Shown: in pieces, positions 22,447 to 33,708 of the stretch
How the letters are laid out: each line of letters opens with the position of its first letter
Numbering within the stretch: the stretch's first letter is position 1
Assembly: GCA_009763385.1 (NCBI GenBank)
Contig: CM019824.1
Span: 157,102,357-157,166,356, forward strand
Length of the DNA stretch: 64,000 bases
Source of the DNA: Coix lacryma-jobi var. lacryma-jobi
Taxonomy: Eukaryota; Streptophyta; Magnoliopsida; Poales; Poaceae
Direction: 5' to 3'
The notes under the pieces: model-generated
What the model was told of the DNA's origin: nothing
What the model saw: the letters and a program-made list of their open reading frames with translations, nothing else
Databases searched by the model: none
Position numbers and translations under genes: made by a program

Positions 22447-23156
22447 AGTTGCATTTCACCTCACGCAACTTAAATTGTTTTTCGCTTCAAAAAACTTAAA
22501 TTATTTTTCTTTATCTATTGCAAATTGGCATGGCTTCGGGCTTCGGCCTTTCGCGGAGGGTCGGTCCGGTTTCTGGCCCATGTCACTTCTACTGTGCTAC
22601 AACAGGCCCAGGCGCCCAGTGTTACGGACCCATTTCAGCGCAGCTTGACATCCGCATCCTGGCATTCACCACTGAGCAGATCAAATGAGCACTGAAGCAT
22701 TTGTTGTTGCCGGAGTTTTTGAGGTGCTCCGGGCCTCGGCATTCGATAGCGAGACGTGCGTCTGCAGTCTGCACACGACGCCGCGACGGATACGCGAAAC
22801 GCGCTCGCTTCAATCATCGGCCCGGTCTCGCCGCCGTTGCCGCCTGCGGCCTGCCGGAACAAGGGCGAGCGAACAAACCGCCGTGCCCCAGGTGACTTGG
22901 CTCCAGACCGAGATGTTCAGTGGTGTAAGGCAATAGGCATCTGCGAAAATTAACTGCAATGCCTTGCCGACGGCGAGCGTAATGAACATGCTGAATACTG
23001 GAGAGTGGAGACGTTTCTGATGAACTGCGTGCGGCAGGTTACCATACACAGAGACTCTTTCTCCTCCTGATGTTTAAATTGATACAAGTTTGCCACTTGG
23101 CAATAATGGTCAATCCAACACCTGACTGCAAAGTACTACCATTTCCTTTCCATAGG
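22447..23156. other. Intergenic, GC-rich patch without supported gene
   Basis: A GC-rich patch at 22600-23050 has overlapping frames on both strands (60-83 codons). None has domain features and none continues through a credible splice site. It could be an old exon remnant or a promoter region, and I cannot tell. Confidence 0.35.
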
Positions 23157-23159
23157 TAA

Positions 23160-23440
23160 GAGCATCTCCAAGAGACATGTTATCCTTATTTTCTATTCTA
23201 TATTTAGATTTTTAGAATAAAAAGTGAACTCCAACAGCCATGCTATCTTGTTTTGTAAAATAAACAAGTTTGTTTCCTAAAATCGCTATGGTAAATATGG
23301 CTGCATGTGCCGCTAGCTATCTAGTATTGCTATAATAGAAAGACTGTTGGAGTTTTCTGTTTTTTTAGAGTTTTCTATTTTAGAGACTAGCTAAATCATA
23401 GGTTAGCCATCCATTTTTACCAACTTTCTTGGAGTTGCTC
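23160..23440. mobile_element. Tourist-like MITE, 281 bp
   Basis: Ends GAGCATCTCCAAGAG and complement GAGCAACTCCAAGAAAG, with TAA duplication at 23157-23159 and 23441-23443. The 'gagcatctccaa' terminus is a widespread grass PIF/Harbinger MITE end. Confidence 0.8.
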
Positions 23441-23443
23441 TAA

Positions 23444-23994
23444 ACAGCAAATAATTTCCGCTGTAAATTGCGGAATAACGTGTTTACAGAAATTCCCGTG
23501 CCCTCTTCTGAACTCGGCATTAGAGTAGTTTCGTACGATTCTATTGCATTTTAGAATGAAATTGCACGAGTCGTTCGGCTAGTTACTATCTATAGAATAG
23601 CCAAGTGAAAACAGGTCTAGTGTGACACAGTATGCACCGTTAACAGATACTACAACAGCTGCAACTGCAACAATGCAATTCTAAGCCAGTACATGAAAAT
23701 GAAAGCACATAACAGAACTCAAACACCGCGAGTTAACAAAGCAGACAGAAGTAAAAGGAGAATTGATCAATCTGAAACACGAAGTTTTAAAGTCTCAACA
23801 ATGCGTTTCGAGGTAGCAACACTTTCAGTCAAATTGTCTGCACTGCGGCATTTCCACATACACATCGCGTGCGCTGCCACGGATCGTGAGGCAACGACAG
23901 AAGAACTAGACAACAAACCACGACATCACCGCTAGACATGGGGAGCACACGGCCGGTGAACCGAAACGCGGAGAAGAATCCTCAAGGGAGCCCG
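23444..23994 (-). other. 3' flank of the small membrane protein gene
   Basis: Downstream of the minus-strand gene ending at 23995. Likely its 3' untranslated region in the part nearest the stop. An 80-codon plus frame (23693-23935) has no domain. Confidence 0.4.
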
Positions 23995-24336
23995 CTACTG
24001 GTCCTCGGCGGCGGCGGCGGCGGGCGCAGGGTGGGCGGTGAAGATGCGGCGGAGGTGGGACGCGAGGGCGCCCGACGTGTCGGCGTCCGCCTCCCTCTGG
24101 AGCGCGTCCTGCAGGTCCCGCATGCGGTGGGAGAGGTCCTCGCGCTCGCGGCGGAGGTCGGCGTTGTCGACGGCGAGGTCGTTGAGGCGGTGCTTCTGGC
24201 CCATGGACCGCAGGCTCATCATGAAGACGCCCGCCATCAGGAACAGCTGCACGAACCCTTCCTTGCGTTTCGCCGCGTTCGCCAGCAGCCCCGGCGCGCG
24301 CCGGCCCCCGAAGCCGCTGCCGCTGACGTCCGCCAT
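23995..24336 (-). CDS. Small membrane-anchored coiled-coil protein, conserved in plants
   Basis: An intact single-exon frame of 113 codons. It starts MADVSGSGFGGRRAPGLL, then a short basic stretch (AAKRK, residues 21-25), one predicted membrane helix at about residues 27-44 (GFVQLFLMAGVFMMSLRS), a heptad-like charged coiled coil at about 50-82 (LNDLAVDNADLRRE...), and a low-complexity Ala/Pro tail. I recognise the 'PGLLANAAKRK' start and 'LRSMGQK' border from uncharacterised small plant proteins, but know no function. The high GC content is normal for a grass exon. The ATG context is good and no longer in-frame start exists. Membrane location is inferred from the helix. Confidence 0.8.
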   Translation of the reverse strand: MADVSGSGFGGRRAPGLLANAAKRKEGFVQLFLMAGVFMMSLRSMGQKHRLNDLAVDNADLRREREDLSHRMRDLQDALQREADADTSGALASHLRRIFTAHPAPAAAAAEDQ

Positions 24337-26957
24337 CTTTGCCTGCGACTGCGAGGTTGGACTCGGTCCGGTGGCCTCAGGCTTTGGGGATGCAATTTCG
24401 GTAACTACTAGCCTCGGTTGAGTCGCGCCCTGACTTCCCCTGGCATCTCAGGCGTTGTTGAATCGAATCCAATGGCCCTCAGGCCTTCCACGGCGTGTGA
24501 CTGTGAGTGGTGCCAGAAGTACAAAGTAATTTATCATAGAAAAATGTGCATCACTCCCCTTAGAGCAAGGCTAGTAATAAAGTCTTTAGCCAGCTATATG
24601 AACCTTTGCAGCTCATCTCCTAGCCAACTCATATAATTGTTGACTCTCTTAGAGCCCACCTCACTCTCTTACGGTGGTAGACATCATACTAAGTCAGGTT
24701 CAGCGGTACAAGCAAAATAAATACATAATAAAGCAATGACGACTTCACAAGTCAATGGGCATCGGTGGTGGCTGTAGGTTCATTGCTCCCAATATTTTTG
24801 GTTTGGACATCAATAGTTGCAGTGTGTAGAGTGATGCTTAAATCCTCTCTTTTCATTTGGAGCACCACTTCAAGCCAACACTACAAAAGCCTTAACGATT
24901 CAATCAAATAAAAAGAAATGTAAGGGATAAGAGTGAGGCAAGACGAGGCGGCAGAGTCCATGGTGGCTCTTGACATCGCGGAATCGCACTCTTCGTCACC
25001 ATGCCAACAGAGAAGTGAGAAACACCGCGACAACGAGCCGGGGCCCTGGAGGGGTAGGAGGTGGGCTGCCCCGGCAATGAAGCCTTGAAACAGAGGGGGT
25101 TGTTAGGCATTAGGGATCGACTAGGTGTAGACCAGATGGTGCTTTGTAGACCAGATGGTGCTTTCTTGCTATTCAAGATAAACATGAAGTAAGACATGAA
25201 CTGAAGAGGGAAAAGGAGAGGGGAGTGGAGGTGTAGACCGTCCTGGTTGGCGATGGAAGAGCTCGCCATCGGGTCGGTGTCGGGAGTCAAAGAAGATGCG
25301 GTGAAGGCGGCACCAATAAGTCGGTGGAGAACGTGTCGATCATGTTAGTGTCCCGATGACGGCGAGGCAGAACTCCCCGTCACTGGCATCACTGCCCACT
25401 GTAGATCGGATTTATTGTTTTGGCAGTGGGGAAAACAGTGGATGCAGCAATCATTGTGTCCCGAGTGCCGACCCCCACCTTCTCTTGGCGCTGCACGATG
25501 AGGGGCCCACCAGCCACGTGTGCGGTTGTGCGCCCTGATCAGGGCACAAGACCAGGTCCCAAATTGGTTGTTGGTCCAACTTTGTGGAAATTAACTCTAA
25601 CAAGGGTCACTTGTCGTATACTCGGATAGCTCTTGCTCATGTCGTGTGTCATGCACCTTGATGGCTTGACCTCGCCCTCCCCCTTCCTACTGGCGCACCT
25701 CTTCGCGGCCCTCCATGTCGGTATGCGGTGGAGGTGTCGCACACTTTATTGGTGGTGGTGGTGTGCACGGTCAAGTCTATCTCCTATATGCTCACCAAGG
25801 CCACAGTCATGTTGGTTCGTCGCGCCACGCTATAGATGGACCAGGATGTGCTCATGTCGTATTGTGCTTGTCGCCCTAGAATCGTTTCGAACAATTGATC
25901 TCGTTTGTACAAGAGTGAGAGTTCGATGATGATGAGATGTTCTGGTTCCTGTCCAATGAGTGCTGACACACATTACATACAGAGATGAGCTCGTCGTTGT
26001 TCTCAAGTCGTTGTTACATACACGATACCATGCAGTGGCACTCGTGAGCTCATCAACGGATATGGACAAATGGCGCCACTGCAGTCAACATCGAAGACCC
26101 AGAAGGCGTGATGTTGCTCCTCCTCAACGACGCGTTCGTGTCACCCATGACGGTGGCATTGAGCACTGTGAACTAGTCCAAGGGCGGCCTCATCTTGCAT
26201 GTTGATGATGCTCCGGCGCAGAAGTGTGGCGTGCACGTGCTCTAGGGAGCCTCCTTCCTGCACAACTGGGATGTAGTACATCTGTGCAGATCGCCCGGAG
26301 CTACACAACATCAGCTTCTTCCTCACCTCACCTGGTGGATTAGCCTACCTCGCCTGCTAAAGAAGACCATGTCTCGTTCGTTTGAACTATTCACGGTTGA
26401 TTTCGACTATTTCAATAGTAATCTATAAGAGAGAATAAACCGTAGTACGGCTGATAAGTTCAAGTGAAATGCTTCTTCACTTTCTTCGGCAGTAACTAGT
26501 TCGTCCATGAGTCCATGATGCGAAACCATGTCGTGACTCGTGAGAACTGCTACTCCAGATATATGCTTACATGACGCCGTTTTCATTGATTTGTTGTCCA
26601 AGACAACTCCAAGATATTTTTTATACCATTCCTAGTTTACAGGAACAAAGATTTTTTGATAAAAAAAATACCCTCCTGCCTTTAAATATATCTTAAATAT
26701 GGACATTCTTTATTTTAAAGTAATATCTTGCTAGTCAATGATAGAAAATGAGGATGACTTCGTTATCTGATAACGTATAGAAAAGTTGTTGAGAGTTATA
26801 AAGATATAAAAACAAGCTTTATTCAAATGACTTTAATTTTATATTTTTTCAATAAAATTAACGAATGCTAATTATTTTCTTCCCAAAACGACGAGAACTG
26901 AGCATGTAGACAGACTTCTCCACTGTTCACGTGAACCCACATAGCTTTAGCTGCTCA
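24337..26957. other. Long intergenic stretch, degenerate repeats, no gene
   Basis: Frames of up to 128 codons exist on both strands but are patchy and without motifs. A 21-bp direct duplication ('gtagaccagatggtgcttt' unit) occurs at about 25124-25164. The region 24900-26350 looks like decayed GC-richer transposon DNA, but no LTR ends, inverted repeats or enzyme motifs are left to classify it. Confidence 0.4.
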
Positions 26958-26960
26958 TTA

Positions 26961-27157
26961 GCTACGCCTGTTTGGATGTAGTGCTCTAAACTTTAGACCT
27001 AAAGTCTCCAGATAGGTGGTCTATAAAGTTAGCTCTATACTTTAATCAACTTTAGTCCATCTAACATTAGAGTTTTACACCCCCAAAGTGAGCTAAAATA
27101 TTCTAATTCTAAAATTTCCAGTGAACTAAAATTTAGAGAATGGGATCAAACGGATCC
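26961..27157. mobile_element. Tourist-like MITE, 197 bp
   Basis: Imperfect inverted ends of about 30 bp (left '...cctgtttgga...tctaaactttag', complement of right '...ccgtttgatcc...ctctaaattttag') with TTA at 26958-26960 and 27158-27160. Confidence 0.55.
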
Positions 27158-27252
27158 TTAATCCTTATCCTCACTCACTTTGGTGATCGGTGGGGTGTTG
27201 CCTCAAGGCTTGATATTCACTCTATGATAGCCTTGAGATTGGTTTCTTCTTA

Positions 27253-27497
27253 GGGTCTGTTTGGTGGAGTTGTGCTATCTGATTCTCTGGTGAAGTGATT
27301 TTGTGGCATAGAGTAATTTTATTTGATTCTTTAGCATAAACTCTCGAAATCAGGATAGAGAATCACTTCACAAAATTAGGGGAAACTATTTTTCTTTCTT
27401 TAGTTCATTTTAGAAAATCACTTCACATAATCAACAACATAGATAGGGAGTGATCCTCCCGGAGAATCAACTCCACGGAGCACTCCCAAATGCACCC
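27253..27497. mobile_element. Tourist-like MITE, 245 bp
   Basis: The left end GGGTCTGTTTGG and the complement of the right end GGGTGCATTTGG, both with 'tggagt(t)g' close by. TTA duplication at 27250-27252 and 27498-27500. The interior repeats 'gaatcacttcac'. Confidence 0.75.
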
Positions 27498-27570
27498 TTA
27501 GTTTAACTACAAAACCGAGGACTTTTTCTGAGCGCCTCACGTTGCAAAATTCTAGATCGATATAGATATG

Positions 27571-27832
27571 ATGGAGAAAATTGTATATTTGGAACTCCAA
27601 ACAATGTGTTTCACAGATTTAGGACTCTAAACATCGATTTTATAAAAATAATCCTAGAAACATTGGACTCTTGTTTAGGCTTCAAATATATGTATTTGAA
27701 ATAAAAAAAACAGATAATGTCATGAATATCAAGAGTTCAAGGTTGGGAGGTTTATTTTTATGAATTCAATGTTTGGAGTTGTAAATCTACGAAGCCTATT
27801 GTTTGGAGTAGTCCTAAATATATAATTTTCTT
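27571..27832. mobile_element. MITE with about 32-bp inverted ends (Mutator-like?)
   Basis: Left 'gagaaaattgtatatttgg' continuing to 'actccaaacaat', complement of right 'aagaaaattatatatttagg' continuing to 'actccaaacaat'. The 9-bp flanks GATATGATG and GATACGATA agree at 7 of 9 positions, which would suit a decayed Mutator-type duplication. Confidence 0.55.
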
Positions 27833-28027
27833 GATACGATATGATGGAACCGAGAGTATCCATATCCAAAAAAAGGTTAGCATTGTTTCATCTTATATGG
27901 TGAAACCTGCAAAAAAAAATTCTATTTGTTCAGTAGCTGAAATACCTTTTTTTTTTGTAAGCAACAACTCTAACAGATTATATGTTCTCCCTACTTCTAT
28001 ACTCACTGCTGAATCTCAAAACTGTGA

Positions 28028-28286
28028 GGGTCCGTTTGGTTGGTGACCAGAACTTGCCACGCCTGACCTTCGGCAAACTGTGGCTGTCACAGAAAGTGTG
28101 GCGAACAAAATCGAAGCCACACTTGTGGCAAACTTTGGCACGAAAATGAGTCTATGACGTGTGAGGCATGGTGCTAAGAAAGTATGACGTGTCATAGCTG
28201 TAGCAGTGAACCAAACGGCTGCCAGAAAAACTGTGGCACGACGAATGTGTGGCGTGACAAGTTTTGGTCACCAACCAAACGCACCC
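28028..28286. mobile_element. MITE with about 29-bp inverted ends, 259 bp
   Basis: Left GGGTCCGTTTGGTTGGTGACC, complement of right GGGTGCGTTTGGTTGGTGACC, continuing into 'a(g/a)aacttg'. The Harbinger-like start suggests that superfamily, but the 3-bp flanks do not match clearly. Confidence 0.7.
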
Positions 28287-28412
28287 AGAACCTTACACGC
28301 ATGGCACAAGAAAATAATAACCCAAGCAAAATATTAGTATACCATCGCAGTATCATCATACAGGGGTGGAGGCGCTATAGGTAAAGAAGAAACATAAAAG
28401 TTTCATACAAGT

Positions 28413-28546
28413 TCATTCCACCCCAAGCAAAGTATTCTTTCGTACCACAACCTTCCTTTCATGTCGCCTATACATAATAACAAAATAATAATAACATGTT
28501 TTTCTGATTACTTGCACGTACACGACATCACGGCGCTTAATAATAA
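28413..28546 (-). other. 3' untranslated region of the CP12 gene
   Basis: AT-rich tail immediately after the CP12 stop, with 'aataataa'-type sequences on the minus strand that could serve polyadenylation. The exact end is not determinable. Confidence 0.4.
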
Positions 28547-28924
28547 TTAGTTGTCGTAGATGCGGCACTCGTCGGTCTCCGGGTTCTCCTTGCAGTACTT
28601 CTCGAGCGGGTCGTTGTTCTCCTTGAGGTTGTCCCGGGCGTGGCTCGCCGCGGCGCTGATCTCCTCCACGTTGTCCCACGCCGCCGCGCACTCCGCGGTG
28701 CCCTTCTCGTCCGCGCACGTCTCCTCCGCCTCCTTGATGCTCTCCGACAGCTTGTCGGAGATGTCCGACGGCGTGGCCGGCCCGCTCGACCTCACAGCGA
28801 ACCCGCCGCCGCGGCGCGCCGCCACGGGGAACCAAACGCGGCTGGTGGCGGCGGCACCGGCCTTCCTCCTTGGGAGCACCGTCGACGCTGCCGGAACAGA
28901 GAGGCTTGCCACCGTCGACGCCAT
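28547..28924 (-). CDS. CP12: Calvin cycle protein CP12, chloroplast precursor
   Basis: CP12 is a small, intrinsically disordered stromal protein. In the dark its oxidised form bridges NADP-GAPDH and phosphoribulokinase into an inactive complex, and thioredoxin reduction in light releases both enzymes. The 125-residue frame is complete and intron-less. A Ser/Arg/Ala-rich transit peptide covers about residues 1-48. The mature part has the two diagnostic Cys pairs, C70-x8-C79 and C111-x8-C120, the AWDNVEEI form of the AWD-VEE signature at 82-89, and the conserved end NPETDECRIYDN, which inserts into GAPDH. Length and order match plant CP12 proteins. The ATG at 28924 is the only sensible start, and a TATA box lies about 150 nt upstream. 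Which CP12 paralogue this is cannot be told from here. Confidence 0.95.
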   Translation of the reverse strand: MASTVASLSVPAASTVLPRRKAGAAATSRVWFPVAARRGGGFAVRSSGPATPSDISDKLSESIKEAEETCADEKGTAECAAAWDNVEEISAAASHARDNLKENNDPLEKYCKENPETDECRIYDN

Positions 28925-29067
28925 TTCTATCTTAGCTACACGTATTAGCTTCCCTGTTACAAAGACTCTCTCTCTTGCGTGAATGGGATATGATGGTGTA
29001 GTGCTGTCACGTAGCTAGCTAGAACTGTATACTTCGGTGCTTGGCATTTTGCGATGGAGAGACGAGG

Positions 29068-29078
29068 TTAATATATAG
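29068..29078 (-). promoter_or_regulatory. TATA box of CP12
   Basis: The minus strand reads 'gctatatattaa', a strong plant TATA box about 145 nt before the CP12 ATG. This predicts a leader of about 110 nt. Confidence 0.6.
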
Positions 29079-30117
29079 CGCAAATTGTTCGTCTAACGGC
29101 AGGCATTTTACGTGCACTCGTTTCTTATCGCCTGCTGGCCAATCGTAGTGGAACACGTCGTCGCTGCGTTTAGAGATATTTGAATTGAAGGGCATTGCAT
29201 GGGAGGGAGATCTTTTGCTTGGTTTTCGGGAGATGGGAGCTGTTGGCAAGAAAAAAAAAACTTGCAGGTGTGCAAGCGTTGCACGGTCTTTTGTGCTTGT
29301 AAAGTTCGTGTAGAACACGATACTCAGAACTCGACGCGAGGTCCGTGTTGTGCCGCTTGTAGAGAAAAAGTGAACTCGATGCGACCAAAACAACAACTCG
29401 TTTTCAGGGGTGAACCAAATAAATATCTGAGATATTGTCGGAGGATGCGGATCGGGGAAACAAACAAATGGTATAGCACTACTACTATTGACAAATTTCT
29501 AGATATTTTTGAACAACGTTGATACATGGAGTATGTAATTGTGATACCCGATCGAGGATAACGTAGGAGATGCATGTCTGGCTGACAATAAACCAAACAA
29601 AAGTGCACGGCAGTACTGAGACAGCCAAGACTAGTGGATGCGCGGACCCAGAGCCTTGGACCGGCGGACTGTTCATTTGGCCCAATCATTGACAGCTTTC
29701 ATAAAGAAGATGTGACTTTTTTTTTTTGAACTGCCTCTCTATTTTTATGGACGGCTGGACAGCAAACTCTACAAATGATCCCACAAGGAAAAAGCCAAAG
29801 TAGAAAGTTGGAATCATCCTGTTTATTGTGTATAGGGTATTGAAAATGAATAGAGTTAATCACAATGTGAGAGTAAGGTAGAGGTTTGGGGCTGACTAAT
29901 AGCAGTATTGTCAGTGGTAGCTATGGAGAATTTTTTAAACTAGAGTGTATAAAAAAAAGGGAGTTAAGAAGAGATACAGCCAGATTGAAAAGTAATCTGA
30001 TTTATATGTTAAATTTAGGATCGATGATTGGTCTTGCTGAATTTGGTTAATACCTCTGGCTTTGATTGTGTGCCATTTCTTGTTCCTAATAAGGATTTCT
30101 AATAAGACCTTACCTTA
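29079..30117. other. CP12 upstream region and spacer
   Basis: The promoter-side flank of CP12, then AT-rich spacer. Frames up to 125 codons overlap on both strands and have no domains, so I do not call a gene. Confidence 0.4.
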
Positions 30118-30219
30118 GGCAGACGTATCTAAAGGCTTTATAAGCGCCGGCCTGGGCGCGGCCTCGTCTAGGCCACGTCGTCATTTTTGTTATTGGTCGT
30201 CGGATCCGACATCTGACGG

Positions 30220-31131
30220 TTGCTTGCTTCGCCGTACGTCAGGTCGTCATCAGATATATACAGGTTCCAATCCTCAACCTTAGCTCTCTTCATCCGCATC
30301 CGCAGCCGCCAGTCCTCCCTTTCTCTCCTCTCTCGACGACGGCATGGGCCGGCCCTGCGCGTGCGTCCGCGTGAGAGCCTGAGCCCCGCTAGGGTGGCCT
30401 GGCATGGTGGTGCGAGGGGCCTGTCGCGGGTGGTGCGGCGCGGCGCCCCAACGGCCTGGCGTGGCGACGCGAGGGGCTCCGTCGCGGGTGGTGCGGCGCG
30501 GCGCCCCCGACAGCGTGGCGACGCGAGGGGCTCCGTCGCGGGTGGTGCGGCACAGCGCCCCGACGGCCTGGCGTGGCGACGCGAGGGGCTCAGCCGCGGG
30601 TGGAGCGGCGGGGCGCCCCCGACGGCCTGGCATGGGCGGTGCGACTACGCGAGGGGCTCCACCATCAGTGGTGCGGCGCGACGACGACGCCCCCGGCTGG
30701 AGCGGCGGCGTGAGGTGCCCCATTGCGGTTGGCCCGGAGTACGGCTCTCAGCACCCCCGGCAAGGGTGTCAGGCACGTCCGGTGGTGATAGGGCCTCTAC
30801 AGCCGGCTCCCCAATGGATGCCATGGATTTCATCGCCATTCATCCCCTTCAGCTTCCATTAAAGCCACCATCCTCTCCTTCGTGTTGCTGCGACTTCCAA
30901 CTCCTTCCTGCTGCTGCGACTTGCAACTATCTTCTAGGTCCTCAGAACCTGCGCCCACTTTGCCCACAGGCCACAGGTGATGCCCATGCCATACTGCCAT
31001 GTTTGATCGAATGCTGCAGAGGAGCTCATCAATTTGGTGGGATTATATTTTTTCCTGATCTTATTCTTTTCTGTGTCCAGGAGCTCAGTGGTTCTCTGCT
31101 TGTGGACAGCAGCTTCATCAATCTCAAATGA
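30220..31131 (+). other. GC-rich repeat tract with a 303-codon open frame
   Basis: From about 30390 to 30720 a unit of about 60 bp ('cgtggcgacgcgaggggctc.gtcgcgggtggtgcggc') recurs about five times with variation. The plus frame stays open for 303 codons and encodes repeated 'RGDARGSVAGGAARRP'-like blocks. The minus strand and a second plus frame are open too, which shows that base composition keeps them open. A 'catcagatatataca' TATA-like stretch precedes it (about 30250), and 'cttcatccgcatccgcagccgcc' looks like a plant 5' leader. It might be a rearranged first exon captured by a transposon. No domain is recognised. Confidence 0.3.
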
Positions 31132-33250
31132 CCAAGTAGTCTTTTACGTTGAGGTATAATCAAATTTTTTGCACCTAGACAAAACTATAGCATGTTACAG
31201 TTTGATTTCTGAATAATTATGGGTAACTCGTTATCATTATATCTATGTTTGGCTATCTCTATTTTTCATCATTTGTTTATTGGTATTGCTCTTCTTGCTA
31301 TCTTTTGTTTTCTATTTCTCTCATTTTTTTTCATTATGTACTGTTTTTTCCTTCCATTTTTATTTTAACAAGAAAAGTAGTCTGTGAACTAATGGTCGTT
31401 GCTGTTTGCATATATGTACCCTCGCACCAGCGAATTCTTTTGGCCATACAAATGCCTCACATGGATTGGTTTTGATTTGACTCTCATGCATAGCCTCATC
31501 TAAATTGGCAACCTCCTGATCCAAGGAATCTATCTGCTCAACTTTAGTTTAAGTTTTGGTGGTTGATAGGGACAAGACTGAAAGCCACTTTTGCATTTGT
31601 ATGTTTAATATATTAAATACCAGCACATCACAACTTATTTTTCTTACTATCTTTTGTTTGATTTTCAGCTATCCATTAGAGGCAAACCATGAAAAATGTA
31701 TCAGTTGTTCTGAACAGGGATCAATCAGTGAGGCCACTAACAAGTAACAACACACTAATTGTGTTTCATAGTTAAGGTAACACTGTTTTAGATTTAAGTA
31801 ACATTGACAGTTAAATCAGAATAGTGTGTTCTATAAAAAAAAGAAAAAAAGTGTGTATGAAAACATACCAGATCTATCTGAGCATGGAATTAACATGTGT
31901 GCTCTTTCTATTCTCCTATCATAAATCACAATAAATACACTTTGTGTTAGATATTCAATAAGTTATCTGAACAGTTATTATGTGAAAACTTTTTGCTGAA
32001 AATAGCTTATCTTGTCTGTTAGGAAATTTGTGTCATCTTATATCCTGTAATTCACTAATGATTCACTCGGGTCCTTATTTTTGGGGTGTGTCATATTGAT
32101 ATCGCTTCTACCTGTATAGGTTTGCCTTGCCATTTTTTCAACATTTAATGGCTAGTGTTCTATTAAAACACTGGGATCTGTAAAAGTAGCATTGAAACAA
32201 AACTATTTTCTAGGTCAGCACAGCAAGTGATCCACACTTGGAGATGGATGCTCCAGACTCAATAATTTAGTCTTTTGTGATGCATTTAAGAAACATCTTT
32301 TATCAGGTATATTCATATAGCTTTCATCTCAACCATTTTTGCTCCTTAGTACATTGCCAGAAACTTCTTGAGAAAGTATGGGAATTAATCAGCATATGAC
32401 CATACCTCAGTTTATGTTGCTACTGGTTATCCTAGATCAAAAAAAAAATTCATGTTTGATGCTATTTACTTCTTTGACAAAATTTCTTCATGGACCCTGC
32501 TATTATCCTACTTCGTTCTATTTATTTCTTGGACATGACTTCTGGATGAACCTTGAGGCTTTTATCTTACTTGATAGATGTCATTAGCCATTCTAATTAA
32601 TCAGTGTATGATGTGTGGTCATAGCTCATTTTTTGTATTTATAATGATTTTCCAGTATGCTAAAGTGACACCTATTTCTATATCAATTTAACACTTCTGT
32701 TAAATCTTGGATCTTACTGGCATTTTGTTTCGTATATGACAATATCCATAATCAGTTGTACTTTTTCAAAAAAAAGATTCTTTTTTCTAAAACTTCTATG
32801 TGCAAGGTCTTCAACCTGATCACCCATCAGGTTTGTTGGTGGACATGTGTTGGATCTTTTCATATCATTGTTTCAACCTGTGTGTGCCTATACAAATGAC
32901 CTCTCCAATGATATTTGATGCTTGTAGTTCAGACAATGTGAAGTCCAATATTCTAGATTTCAGGGCGGTCCTATGTGGGAATTAAAATAACCTCTCCTGA
33001 GTCTCCTCCAATGATATTTGATGCTATATATATAGGTTCTGATATGAATTAAAATGTATATGCTTCCTCCCATCTGAGTGATCTTATCATGAAGAAGATG
33101 AATATTTTGGATTCATAATTCGACAAAATTGATAGTAGTATATTTGTGGAGTTTTTATGGTCATATATGTATTTATGGTATAAATTACTTTTATCTGCTG
33201 CACAGTTCATACAATCTTTAGTCTGTAGGGTATCTCTTACCATACCTGTG
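31132..33250. other. AT-rich intron-like DNA with a copy of a repeated segment
   Basis: Contains 31360-31770, which is repeated with changes at 35865-36245 (see there). Short frames only. The texture (long T-runs, 'tttgattttcag'-like acceptors) is intron-like, but no exons are identifiable. Confidence 0.4.
31360..31770 (+). repeat. Segmental repeat, copy 1
   Basis: Begins around 'gtgaactaatggt' and includes 'ttcttttggccatacaaatg', 'tttgcatttgtatgtttaata' and 'gggatcaatcagtgaggcca'. The same order occurs at 35865-36245, in the same orientation, 4.5 kb apart. Confidence 0.8.
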
Positions 33251-33262
33251 TTGAAACTCAAA

Positions 33263-33704
33263 TGTTAAGCGCGTTGCTGGATCCTCGGAGGTAGTAGTTG
33301 TGGGATTGTTAAGTGCGTTGATGGATCCTCGGAGGTAGTAGTCATGGGAAGTTGCAGGTCGCAGAGAGGGATCACGGTGGCGGCGCACTCTCGACGTCGT
33401 CCTGCTAGTCGGCGTCGAGCAGGGAGGGCGCGCAAGTGGGCTCAAAACAGGGGAGCGGGAGAGATTGATTCAATCTCCAGCTAATGTCCATAATTATCCA
33501 GTGTTTAAGCCTTATATGCACAATCTACAAACTCCCAACTTCAAATCTAACAAACTTCTAATTCTAAGCCTTGCTGGGCCTAACGCCAGCTGGCCGTGGT
33601 GACCACGCTCGCACGCCCGGCATGCACTGCGACTGGGCCTCAGCCACGGCTTGGCCTTCTTTTCTCTGATAGGTCTGCCCCCCCCCCCCCCGCCCCCCCT
33701 AACA
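33263..33704 (-). mobile_element. Solo LTR, 442 bp (probably Ty1/copia)
   Basis: On the minus strand it begins TGTTAGGGGGG and ends CGCTTAACA, with CAAA at both flanks (33259-33262 and 33705-33708) as a short target-site duplication. It contains a TATA-like 'catataagg', a leader-like GC-rich part, and at its 3' end (minus) a 47-bp tandem duplication of 'cctccgaggatcca.caacgc.cttaaca'. No coding region or second LTR. Copia is favoured by the TGTT...AACA ends and the small size. Confidence 0.6.
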
Positions 33705-33708
33705 CAAA

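Noticed and set aside
22635..23049. A gene in the GC-rich patch
   Set aside because: Several short frames overlap on both strands with no domain, no consistent splice sites and no start context.
24904..25290. 128-codon minus frame as a gene
   Set aside because: It contains a direct 21-bp duplication, no motif and no conserved-looking ends. It is probably decayed repeat DNA.
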